Positions 11,275 to 21,397 of a DNA stretch of 64,000 bases are shown piece by piece. Each line of letters starts with the position of its first letter. Position 1 is the first letter of the stretch. The notes beneath the pieces were generated by a model. The model saw only the letters and a program-made list of their open reading frames with translations. It was not told where the DNA came from and did no database searches. A program made the translations under genes and the position numbers. The DNA comes from Amyloporia xantha (lineage: Eukaryota > Basidiomycota > Agaricomycetes > Polyporales > Adustoporiaceae): the NCBI GenBank assembly GCA_036971615.1, contig JAYKKR010000001.1, positions 3,410,001 through 3,474,000 of the forward strand. Direction: 5' to 3'.

Positions 11275-11855
11275 TCAGAGACTGGGGATTTGTTACGTTC
11301 CTTGGCTTGCGCTTGCGCTTGCTTACGGTCCGCTTGTATCGTCCGTGGAAATACCAATGTAGATAATAGTACCGTTATATGCGATCAACTCCTTCAATCG
11401 TCCTTATGTAGGCAGGTACTCTCCGCATTCTTTGCGCGGTGGTGTCTGTGGTGGGGCGCCCGTCTTCTGTGCCAAGGCCCTTCGAACGTCAAGGTACAGC
11501 TCGCACGCCTGTCCTCCTGCCCGCTCACGTCGTCAAACTGACCCACCTCTCCACCCACCACGATTGCTTGGCTGCAACTTTGAGGAAGGCAATTGCATAA
11601 AACTTGGAATTGGTCCTGCGCAGGAAAGGAAGTATGATGGGATTCGCAGATGCCAAGACCAGGCACTGTCACGCAGAGAGGAAAGCCTGCACAAACAACT
11701 GTGAAAGAACTTTTTCACTTCCGGCAGCGGTCACGGTGGCTGAAGCATCCTCAGTCGCATAAAATCGGTCCCTCCCCCCTCCGAATCCTTTCTAACGCCC
11801 TTCACTGCAGCGTTACGACACCCTTTCGTGCCTCCATTTACGTACAGGAGAAGCC
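11275..11855. other. Intergenic between Ctr and Bim1-like genes
   Basis: About 580 bp holding the 3' UTR of the transporter and the promoter of the Bim1-like gene. No coding signal. No TTTGCTC word is present on either strand. Confidence 0.4.
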
Positions 11856-12732
11856 ATGCGTTTTGCCGCCATCCTAGTCTCCTTGAGCGGGCTTCTGACC
11901 GCTGTGTCGGCCCATTTCCACCTGCAGTATCCTGGGCCGCGGGGACCGTTCAACATGCCCAACGAGCTCACGTTCTGCGGTTCGTAGCGCTTTACAACCC
12001 TGCGAGTGCCCGCGAATAATGACGAAAATATTGTGCTGCAGATAACTACGCGGATGCCACCTCCAACCGCACCGAATTTCCCCTGAGCGGCGGCTTTTAC
12101 TCCTTGACGTCGGAGCATCCGCTGTGGATATGTAAGTAGCTTGTCCATCGTCTCGCGGACGTAGACTCGAAGCTTATATCCGTCATCTCACAGTGGGTGT
12201 ATTGATCTCGACGGTTCCCGACCCGGACAACTTCGCCAACTTCTCGACGTCGAGCGGCCAGCAGCAGCTCGTCGTGCAGTACTTCGAGACCTCCGGCGAG
12301 GGCGCGTTCTGCGCCCCGATCAACATCAGCGCGGCGAACATTCCCGGCGTGCAGAGCGGCTCGAACGTCACGCTGCAGTTCGTGTTCGACGGTGGCGACG
12401 GCGAGCTCTACCAGGTATGCCCCAGCAGTGATTGGCCTCTATAGCGAACATCATACTGATCAATTTACGACGGACGATAGTGCGCAGACCTCACGCTCAG
12501 CGATGACTACACCATTCCCTCCGACGTGTCCTGCACCAACGCCACGAATGCTGGGGTCACAATCTTCAGTACCGGGGCCGTTCCAACCATCACGTTGGCA
12601 AGTTCTACGTCCTCTGCGCCATCAGGGTCCGCCTCTACCACCAGTACAAAGAGCGCAGCCAGGGCACAATCCGTCGTTGGCATTACTGGCGTTCTTCTCA
12701 GCCTCGTCGGTGCTGCGTTTGTGCTCGTGTAA
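11856..12732 (+). CDS. X325/Bim1-like secreted copper protein, GPI-type
   Basis: Four exons (11856-11979, 12042-12131, 12194-12414, 12481-12732), frame-checked, give 228 aa. A signal peptide (1-19) ends in AVSA, which puts His20 at the mature N-terminus: [13 protein letters not shown]. This is the hallmark of the X325/Bim1 family, LPMO-like folds whose N-terminal His helps bind copper. H67 in SEHPLW (mature position 48) sits where the second ligand is expected (inference). Cys at 41 and later fit family disulfides. The C-terminus is Ser/Thr-rich and ends in a hydrophobic stretch ([20 protein letters not shown]), as for a GPI anchor. In Cryptococcus neoformans, Bim1 promotes Ctr1-dependent copper uptake rather than polysaccharide cleavage. 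It follows the Ctr gene on the same strand. No defect. Confidence 0.9.
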
Positions 12733-14031
12733 AGGAGCACTAGGTGACCTAGCTTTAAATGGGAATGTGTGGTGAGAGGACACTGGATACCACGTATTAT
12801 ATTTTCCTGCCAGCAACAACCGTAATAATAGTAACTGAAAGAGTCTTTGAAAGTTGAAAAGGAATAGATAGGAGGCCATCTAAGACTCCCAGCAGCTAGC
12901 TGCGGGACGTTGGCATTGAAAAGCTATGCATGCGACTATTTTTTGCATCTGTGTATTTCATGAGACAATCTTCGCTGATGAGGATGATATGTGCAGGTTC
13001 GCAACCATGAGTGGGGATGCTTTGTGCAAGTCGAAATCGACATCGAAATTCAAACTGCAGTAGGATGCCTCGAGCCCAATCTAGGGGCGTCGTCGGTGAA
13101 TCGGGCCGCGGGATGCATGTGATTCTGCTATGGCCCACATTATCAGATAAAATGAGATCCCGTCATCTTCCGGATTCAACCCCGAGTCCTCGGGATCCTT
13201 ACGCGCTCACGGATGGTCGACCGTTCTTGTCAATGTCTTCTGAGCAGGGCGCGTTGCTGGACCGCTGTCCTTGAAGTCTCCGGTCATCGTGCATCATATT
13301 ACCCGGAAGTCATTCATATATATTACCTCATAAAAATATGAGCGCGTATAGTTTTGAAGGATACCGCGCCGGGGGCAATTCGACCGAGCGGCTGAGCCGC
13401 ACTTTGCGGCACCGAGTACTGCTCGTGCCGGAAAATTTGGCCGGAGTACTTCGTAACACTGCAAAGAACGTTGTAACCGCGGTACCCATCTAGAGCAATC
13501 GTGCGTACGTACGCTGGCTCTCTTCAATGGATGCAGTGTACTCAGCGCGTACATCAAATCGGAAAACACGTGTCATTTGCAGTCTGTAAGCTGCTGTCCT
13601 CGGCACAGCTCTGCGTAATATGCGTGTGCTTTTTCGAGCTTACTTGACTCGCATGCCACGGAGGCATCGTCATCCATCGGCCCCTTGCACTGAAGCGAGC
13701 TGCGTACGCTTACTATATGACTGAGCCAGCGTGGACTCCGCCGCAGGCCACACAACACTGCCTGGTGCTTCGCCGGATCTCTGCCATCTAATATATTGAC
13801 TTCCATCCGTGGAACACGCTTCCCTCTCTTCACCAGTTACTCGTGTTACAAGCACAAACAGCTTGCCTTGCGCTGTCCCATCCCTCATACGACTAATTTC
13901 AGCCCTACCCATTCTCTTTGTCATCTACCATTACCAAGGCTCCCGCTTCTGCCACTCGTCACTGATCTGCACGAGCACATCCGGGCCTTCTCTTTCAGAT
14001 CAGTACTACCTTTCTCGTCTCTGATAGACAC
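12733..14031. other. Intergenic, no gene recognised
   Basis: About 1.3 kb without a recognisable family on either strand. Short open frames at 13294-13569 and 13573-13833 (minus) and 13796-14164 (plus) show no motif. The final 200 bases are pyrimidine-rich and probably form the promoter of the next gene. Confidence 0.35.
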
Positions 14032-14905
14032 ATGCGTTTGTGGCCGGGGAAGCGACGCGCAGATGTGTACTGGGAGGTTGTCGACTCGAAGAGCGTCGAC
14101 CCCGTGCGGATGTACGACGACGACGACGACGGTGCGTTCCCGTCTCATGCTCTTTGTTTGTTAATCTCAATCTGGTCTATATTATCGGGATTGAATAGAA
14201 CTGGGCATAATTGGCGTGTCACCGACCATGCTGAGCGCGTCGTACGTCTTTAATCTCGAGGCGATGCGCAGTAGTCAGCCGCGTCGTTCCGGCCAACATT
14301 CCTATCTTCAAGGTGCGCTGCTGAAGACGCGGCATCGTCTGCTGCAGGAGGCTGCACGGATAGGCTATAACATCCTCCTCCTCGAAGGGTGCGTACAATT
14401 TTGCTGCATCGTTCTCACCTACTTCATCGAAGTGAACTGCATAGATGGACGGTCACGCTCCTCCGTAAACACACCACCCCCACCCTGCAACATCCTTTGT
14501 ACCGTATTTCCGTGCGATATACCGGTCGCCCTGCGTGTGTCCACGTCGCGAGACGGCGACCGCCTCCTCCGTTCCTGAGTCTACTCCACGATTGGGGAGA
14601 ACAGGCGCGGAGAGAGTACATCCACGACGAGGAGGACGATATTGGTCTCGCGGTGCAGCTCGAGAGCAGACAAAGCGATGTCGGCTCTCTCCCGAGTCCG
14701 CTACCCGAGAGCGCGCAGGAGCTCGAGGAGGTGAAATCGGGCTGGAGCATGAGCAGCGTTATGCGGAAGCTGAGGACGCGGAAGGAGGCGGTCAGCCTCC
14801 ACGTCTTGCGGTTTATTTCATTCCAGGTTTGTTCCCTTTAACAATTACTCACGAATCTAACGGCGCCAACGACGATTTCTCTACTTTCTTCAGTTTCGAG
14901 GTTAA
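14032..14905 (+). CDS. Conserved-looking hypothetical protein, 227 aa
   Basis: Four exons (14032-14131, 14199-14388, 14445-14826, 14894-14905), frame-checked. I do not recognise a named family. Visible parts: a short basic start, an Asp run (DDDDD), a strand-like ELGIIGVSPTML, a helix of about 25 residues with QEAARIGYNILLLEGW, strands TVTLLRK and YRISVRYTGRPA, then an acidic, Ser-rich C-terminal half. The order 'strand, helix ending EAxxxGxN, strand, strand ending in Gly-x-Ala' recalls bacterial YbjQ-type proteins, but this is only a shape match. No signal peptide or membrane segment is seen. Splice sites are canonical and joined frames are open, so I believe it is a real gene. It sits between the copper pair and a repeat island. 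Confidence 0.6.
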
Positions 14906-15776
14906 TATTGGAGTATGTCCATGTATCATAGCCGCACATCATGAATATGTACAAGTATCACAGCAGAGGTTCTCCACTCATTACAATGTATAATCGCTCC
15001 ATTACGAGCTAGTAGCTTTCGACTGCCGGGTGCGACGCTGTTCCAGTGACCAGCCCAAGACCAGTAGCGCAGGATTCCCGGGCGCCACCGAATATTCGGG
15101 CCCGAGGTGTCGATCACTTCGTATGCTGATCACGTATGGCGCGCACGCCAGCAATACTGACCAATGACAACGGCGTAATCCTGTCGAAGAGCGTGCAGGC
15201 GACTTACAACGTATGCGCTAGTGATCTCGATGATGCTAAGACCATGTCATGGCCTACTACAGAAATCGGTAAATCAAGGGAGGATGTGCGCAACGCGTCC
15301 TCTCGTCTCTTCTCCGGCTCAATGAATGCGACGCTGGTGAGAATCTTTTGCAAGGCTCTAAAATATTGGAACGTGAAGTGTTAGTGCTCCAGATCGTATC
15401 TGACGCTCTGGCCACATGTATTCGTTGCAGAAGGGAAGTCTCTGGCGTCATCGACATTACCGTTCGTTCGCCCTTAAATATGTCGAGAGATTGATACTAG
15501 GGGCAAAATGAACGCTGTCCCCTGAGCCATTCCAATCGAACCGTGTGTTTACGCTGTTAACGCGCATGTGTATGCATCCGCGCAAGTAAATGCGCTTACA
15601 TTTCGTATCTGAGGTCCCAGACATTGACCAATGATGGCTGCTCTCGAAATGAATGTGTACCATGATATTCGCGTTGTGTCTGATGCACGCACGCAAACAT
15701 ACACTGTAGAAAACTCGGAGAGTAAAACGGATGATTGTGGAAACCCCGCAATAGATTCTACACGGATGTCTAAATA
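14906..15776. other. Gene-poor stretch at the edge of the repeat island
   Basis: No recognised gene. A plus-strand frame at 15136-15384 (82 codons) shows no family and may be a decayed fragment. Confidence 0.3.
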
Positions 15777-15804
15777 CTAGCAGTTACCCGTGCTTCGCTA
15801 CGGG
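15777..15804 (-). mobile_element. Candidate Helitron 3' terminus (hairpin plus CTAG)
   Basis: Read on the minus strand, a GC-rich palindrome (CCCGTAGCGAAGCACGGG, one bulged A) is followed by a short spacer and CTAG, then T. Helitrons end in CTRR preceded by such a hairpin and insert between A and T, so the following T fits. No Rep-helicase ORF is visible and the 5' TC end was not found. This would be a non-autonomous or truncated copy running toward higher coordinates. Confidence 0.4.
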
Positions 15805-15931
15805 CTTTCAGTGAAAATGTGCAAGAATCTGAGAAAAGAGTTTATATATTAAATTCAAATATACCACAGCACTACAGACTCAGACCCCTAGTTGCAGCCG
15901 TCGAGTTGCGAGCATCCAAAGTCTGACATAA

Positions 15932-15973
15932 GGCCACTCAGCTTCCCACCTTGCGGTGGTCAGCTTTGTGGCC
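15932..15973. repeat. Hairpin repeat, copy 1
   Basis: The bases pair as GGCCAC with GTGGCC on the outside and CCACC with GGTGG around a 4-nt TTGC loop. A second, better paired copy lies 152 bp downstream in the same orientation. Confidence 0.6.
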
Positions 15974-16083
15974 CCGTGCCTATGCGGAGGTGAAAGAATT
16001 TAGAACGGCAGTTCACGGCTGATTTTTAGGACAGCACAACGGATTTGGACAGGTAGCTGTAGGTCAAACAGACAAATGTATAA

Positions 16084-16127
16084 GGGCCACTCAGCCGCCC
16101 ACCTAACGGTGGTCGGCTTCGTGGCCC
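16084..16127. repeat. Hairpin repeat, copy 2
   Basis: GGGCCAC pairs with GTGGCCC outside, and GCCG-CCACC pairs with GGTGG-CGGC inside around a TAAC loop. Differences from copy 1 include changes on both sides of the stem (CTT/GCTTT versus CCG/CGGC) that keep or improve pairing. Confidence 0.65.
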
Positions 16128-16929
16128 TGTGTGTATTTCATAAGTTCATGGTAAGAATATTCCAATCTTGTAATGCGCCAGCTGAAGATTGGCCACATGC
16201 TCAGTCAATGCAACCTGACTGATCATGAGAGGTAGATCATACCAGAGTGACAACCGTCGCTGCCATCTGCAGTAAGTACCTACGTGCCCTCAGCGTCCAC
16301 TGCCCTCGAGATACTTTATGAGCACCTTTTTGCAGACGGGTTTGTCAGGACTATCGGGGCTTGCATCGTTCGCGTGACATTTACGCGATACATACTCAAT
16401 GTTGTTAGGCGCAGCATCTGTATTCTACGCATTTGGCTGTATGGGAAGGTTTCCCGTCAACGGATTGTTACTGTCAATTGGCCAGGACAGATACAGCCTG
16501 GACAGATGCATCCATGAAGTATAATTCGAAAATAAGCTGAGTACCAGCCCTGGTCTCCTTCTGCTTTTGTCAAAAGAAGCAGAGGAGTGGGGCACCTTTG
16601 ATGTGTATAGAAAAGTCGAAGTCGAGGTGTTCACAGAGAAGTGAAGATCAGCATCAAATCACCATGGCCATAGCCTGAGCATAAACCCATGGCTGATAAC
16701 AAACAAAAGTAATGTGTTTAATTCGTTACTGACCATATGATACGTGTGGCTGACAGGCATTGCTGAACATAAGTAAACGATATTGACAATATATAGAGTG
16801 GACGGCGAGGACATGCAAGAGGGGCACGTTACTGTATAGACTTGCCAGTTAATGATTAATCGACCGTTCCGATACTGTAGACTGAAGAGCCGATTGTTGT
16901 GGTGCAACAGTACAGTGAGCTCTGGAGCT

Positions 16930-17645
16930 AGTATGTTCTCGGGTTGTATACGTCGTAAGGTTTCATGCTCCCGTTGTAATTGTTGCCGTTCGTGCTGGCA
17001 CCGTGGACTTCCCAACCAATGGTTTAGATGCTACCCCTAGGAGTCGGTCGTCAGAGCAGATCCCGTATATCATCTGCGTGTGGTCGGTGCGTGATGCACA
17101 TATATGTACCATAAGTACGGCGGGAGGGTACGGGCGTCTTGAGTCGTGACACGTACCTTCTGACCAACAGTTCAGATATCACCCCTGAGGTGCTGTAGCT
17201 GACGGAGTTGGTTGTCGGAGTGGATTCCTGTACATCCTCTCGTTGTAATCGTTCGCATTTGCAGCGGCATCGTTGACCTTCTGACTGAGGCGCGGTAGCC
17301 AACGGAGTTGGCTGTTGGAGCAAATCCTGTACATCCCGCGAGCGTGGTTGGTGTCGTGGCGCAGCATACAGATAAATACTTAAAATACAGCCTGTCAGAC
17401 TCGGAGTCGGCTCCAACTGCGAATAGGAGCAGGACCTCCCACCGGGGGAAGCTCCAGAGTCCAGAGGCAATGTCGGAGCAGATACTGAGATACAATAAGT
17501 CTTCGAAAGTCTAATAGCCGCGATGAGTGATGCAGGAGAGAGAACGCGCACGCCGTGCATATGTACGGTAACTTGTAAGTACAGAGAGTGGGCTCGTGTG
17601 TGGGCGCCTCGAGTCGCGACGCGTCAGCCAATCAGATATCATTTT
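16930..17645. repeat. Degenerate direct repeats
   Basis: Blocks recur in order. 'CCCGTTGTAATTGTTGCCGT' near 16972 matches 'CTCGTTGTAATCGTTCGCAT' near 17240. 'GACGGAGTTGGTTGTCGGAG' near 17202 matches 'AACGGAGTTGGCTGTTGGAG' near 17300. A tail ending in '..GAGTCGTGACACGTACC' near 17140 matches '..GAGTCGCGACGCGTCAGC' near 17611, each followed by CAGATATCA. Copies are well diverged, so this is an old tandem or nested duplication, probably of a dead element. Confidence 0.5.
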
Positions 17646-19391
17646 TGTCTACGCGTTTGTCTACCGTGAGAAAAAGTCCACGGCTCTTGTAGTATAGATG
17701 GCCTGAATAGAGGTGCTCACTCATCGATTTGGCAAAGAGCCGTGTCCCATTTCCCGGTCAGCGGTCGGTCTGATGTGAACTGCTCTTCAGGCTTCGGTAG
17801 TAGGTCAGAATCGGTGGCACTCTGAGATGTTTTCCGGCCATTATATTGGAAGAGATGCCTCGGTGCGGAGGAATGGGAAGGGAGCGGGTTAGTTGTTGCC
17901 AGCGACTGCTTGACATACCCACAATCGAGGTTTCTTCCATGATAAATTCCCCCCATATGCAACTATATCGAGATATGAAGTAGAGGCAGCACACTGCGGA
18001 TGCAGCTGCAGACAGAGCTTGAACTCGCAGGGGGACGGGATGAGACGTCGGGAATTGTAGCCACAATTGAACGAAGTGATATTTGGCGTAGATTTCCGAG
18101 CCCTTCAGTTGCATAGCTGAGGAGGCGGGCGGCAGGAGTTATGGAAAAGAACATGTGTAGGTCTGAATATCGGCGCAGGTCGTAGGGAGCATCTAGGCGG
18201 CCAGCGCGACGGTGGTGCATAGCCCAATCTTTGAATAATCCGACTTTATGACTCAAAAAGGTCCGTAAAATTCGCCCTTCGATAACTAGCGGCTGGCACC
18301 TTGAAAGAAATGCTGTGGACAGTGCTGGGACGCAGGGCGGCATAGAAAGACCGAGGTTGAATGGGTCCGCGTTGGATCGGTGCGTTTTCTCGCGGTGGCC
18401 GCGGATCGCTTGGGTGGCGGCTCCCTTCCCCCTTCCGCTTCTGAGAATCTGAGTTCTGGCCAGTGGTCTTGACGACGCGTCTTCCACAATCCCTGCAGTC
18501 CTTGTATCCTGCTGCTGTTGCCTTTTCACACTTACTGTCGTCGGTACTGTGAGACTTGCATGGTCTGGCATTCTTGCGTCGCAGCTTGCTGATTGTCAAT
18601 TCCGTTTGAGCTGCCGTCGAGGTCTGACTAACTTGGTCTCGCTTGCTGGCTCTTCCTTGGTCGTTCTTGGATCTTATGATAGCTTCTTGTCCAACGGTCA
18701 ATTCGAGTCCATCGCAAGCAGTCACAATCCCCCTCAGTGCATATCGCTCAGGAGCTCACCGTACAATCGCCCTTCATAATTGAGACTGGCTTGTCGGGGT
18801 ATCTGGATGTGTGGCCTTATGGCTGGCACCTTGGAGTGCTTTGGCCGTCACACTGCCTGCCTTGACGTTTTCCCTTGAGGCTGATAGGTGCGTCGCACAG
18901 TACCCAAGGCATGTTGTAGTCCGTCTATTGGTGTTGCGAAATTTTGGTGCACACTGGGATTTGGATTGTCAATAATGGTTCATTTCTTGTGCCGATGCTT
19001 GTTTATCACACTCGTGTCTTGCGAAGTGACAATGGATACTATTCTTGATCTCCCATCACAGGTTCAGTCCACTGTATTGTGGTACACTGGTTCAGATATT
19101 CATTGGTTTATGGATCACAAAAGTTGGGCAACTTGCCTGGTCACCTTCATAAGCCTTCACGGCGTGTGTGACATGTCACACAGTAACGCGTGTGTCACGG
19201 TCGAGTGCGGTTGACAAGGAGGAATATTGCAGAGGCAATTGCGTGGAATTCAGTGAATGGAGGAGCTTTATCAGGGTACCATTGCATGCGTACCTCAGGA
19301 ACGTGAATAAGGCTGAATATCAGAGTGCGCGAAGGCCACAGCAGAAAGCGGGAACTGCGTGCACACTCCCACTTAGTCGATGCGGCTCCGT
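17646..19391. other. Gene-poor island, no gene recognised
   Basis: The longest frame is a minus-strand 159-codon ORF at 18246-18725 with several Cys and many charged residues. I recognise no domain, splice partners or conserved neighbours, so I do not call it a gene. Confidence 0.3.
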
Positions 19392-19640
19392 TGCAGAGAC
19401 CATCCATACTCACGCAGTATATGTCCTTCAGGCATCTTCTGTTTGATCCTGCCCTTGCCATGATGGCCACGACTGTCATAGCAGAAACTTGAAATCGCAA
19501 TCCCACTAGAGGCCGTACTTGGTTGATAGGACTTCATTGCAGAGACCATTCATACTCACGCAGTTTGCGACCTTCAGACATCTTCTGCTTGTTCTTGCCC
19601 TCGCCGTCATGCAAGCATCCATCCACAGGTTCATGGCCAT
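19392..19640 (-). pseudogene. Duplicated coding relic (LREYxWSLQ repeat)
   Basis: Two minus-strand copies about 150 bp apart read alike in the same frame type: KNKQKMSEGRKLREYEWSLQ (about 19540-19612) and RIKQKMPEGHILREYGWSLQ (about 19392-19463). One copy stops straight after the motif and the other after five more residues. Nucleotide similarity covers about 70 bp each. I do not know the source protein. Both look like fragments of an old transposon or gene duplicated in tandem. Confidence 0.4.
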
Positions 19641-21397
19641 ACTGGGACCATTAGACATTAGACAAATTTGGGGGCAGCGGCGTCGCGGAGGCAAATGCAA
19701 ATACACGCGACTCGGGGCATCTGCAGATTAGCTTGCCGCGCCCGCGGTCCAATGGGGCAATGTCAAATTCCAGCCCTGAGGCTGATGCGAATGTCCTTTT
19801 TGCGAAAACGCCGTTGCTTCTCCCACTAGTGCCCTATAAAATGGCGGATTTGGGGCATTTGTCGCTTATTTCTTCTCTTTTTTCCCCTTGTCATTTGTTC
19901 CTCGGCATTTCTACTGCCCACGACTCAGTATTCGCCATGGACCATCTCACAATTGCGTCTGAGATAGCCTACCCATTGTTCTATCCAGCGGATGGCAACA
20001 CTGGTCGCTTGCCTGCCTACCGCGAAAGCCACATGCGGCGATTTCATCCGTATCCACGCCCACCGCGACGCGAGTGCATCCGTGTCTTTGTGTGTCTTTT
20101 TTGTTCTGACTGTCTTCTGTATGGGTGGTGCATGCTCATCAGGTACCCATTCTGTCTTCGCAGGGTGCGGCTGACAACTGTGATATCGAGGAGACAGTAG
20201 CAGGACCTTCAGTGGGTCCTCATTGCATGTGCTCATATTGTTCGTACGTGTTGAGATGCCGATTCGCAGCCGTTCTTTCGTGAGATAGGTGCATTTGACG
20301 AGTTGGCGAACATTGTGCTTGCCCTTCGCTTCAGTGCTATGTCGGTGCCAGGGTGTCGAGAACGCCTCTCAACATTGATCATAGTGCGTTGGTTTCATTT
20401 GGTGGCTCTGGACTTCTTGATTGCGTGATAGCTTCTGACTGGCTGCATGCATAGGATTTGGCGCTTGCTCTTCGTCGGCGCCGTCAATCGGCTCACGCTG
20501 AGAAAATTCTCGACTTGCATGACTGAAGTGAGTTCGGTCCCGCATTTGTGGATCATGAAGTCTTGAGAGTGAATTTTTTTGTCCAACTTGTACGTTCGTC
20601 AAGACAGCTTGTGAATCTTCTTGCTCGCGCTCTGCCCTTGCATTTTCCTACATAACGACCGTTGAAAATTTTCCCAACCTACGCTTCATATGTGCCTGTA
20701 CCACAATTCAGCTTCGTTCGCACGCTTCGAATCATACTGTCTGTCGCCGAATAATAGCGTTGCGTTCATGGTTTCGCTTGAATGTAGGTGGGCTTGCTAT
20801 GCACATTGGAATTGAGGTCACTCTTGCTATCTTCTCAGTCGACTTGAACTTGGTCTTCAGCGCGAGATTCTTGAAGATCTTGAGCCTTGGTTGTTCACAC
20901 GATCATACAGACTGCGTTTGCGAATGCATAATGTAGATAACTGCTGAGTATTGTGTCGACGAGGAAAGGCTTCGAGACGACGACACGTTGGCGACGCGCC
21001 AGATCCTCTCTGACTTGTTGATATTTGTTTGGCCTTATGGGCGCTCACCCCAACACCGCGGTCAACATTGTCAAATGACAAATGGCCCCATAATTGATTG
21101 TTTTATTTGCGAGTCTAGATATTGCCAGTTGTTCTCTTTTCAAGTGAGCCAACGGGAGTACTCAATATAGCCTGCTTTCTTGCACCAGGGGCTCGTTCTC
21201 AAAATCCTGTGTCTCCTGACGCGGAACGTTGCAATCTGGCATGTTTAGATATACATTTACTTTTGTCATACACCGGAGCGAGCATCGTTTCCGCCAGGAT
21301 GCGAAGAGCTCCGTCGACTAAAAGTTTAGATGTAGCACATAATGCAGTACTTGGGCATCTCACAAAGACCGCTGATACGAATATTCGCGCACGAGAA
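19641..21397. other. Gene-poor stretch, no gene recognised
   Basis: A TATA-like CCTATAAAATGG at 19832-19843 lies about 95 bases before the ATG at 19938, which opens an 87-codon frame (MDHLTIASEIAYPLFYPADG...) that ends in Cys-rich, non-family sequence. I see nothing else with coding character. Confidence 0.3.

Noticed and set aside
18246..18725. 159-codon minus-strand ORF in the repeat island
   Set aside because: No domain, no splice context and no coding-like neighbours. Length alone is not enough in this sequence.
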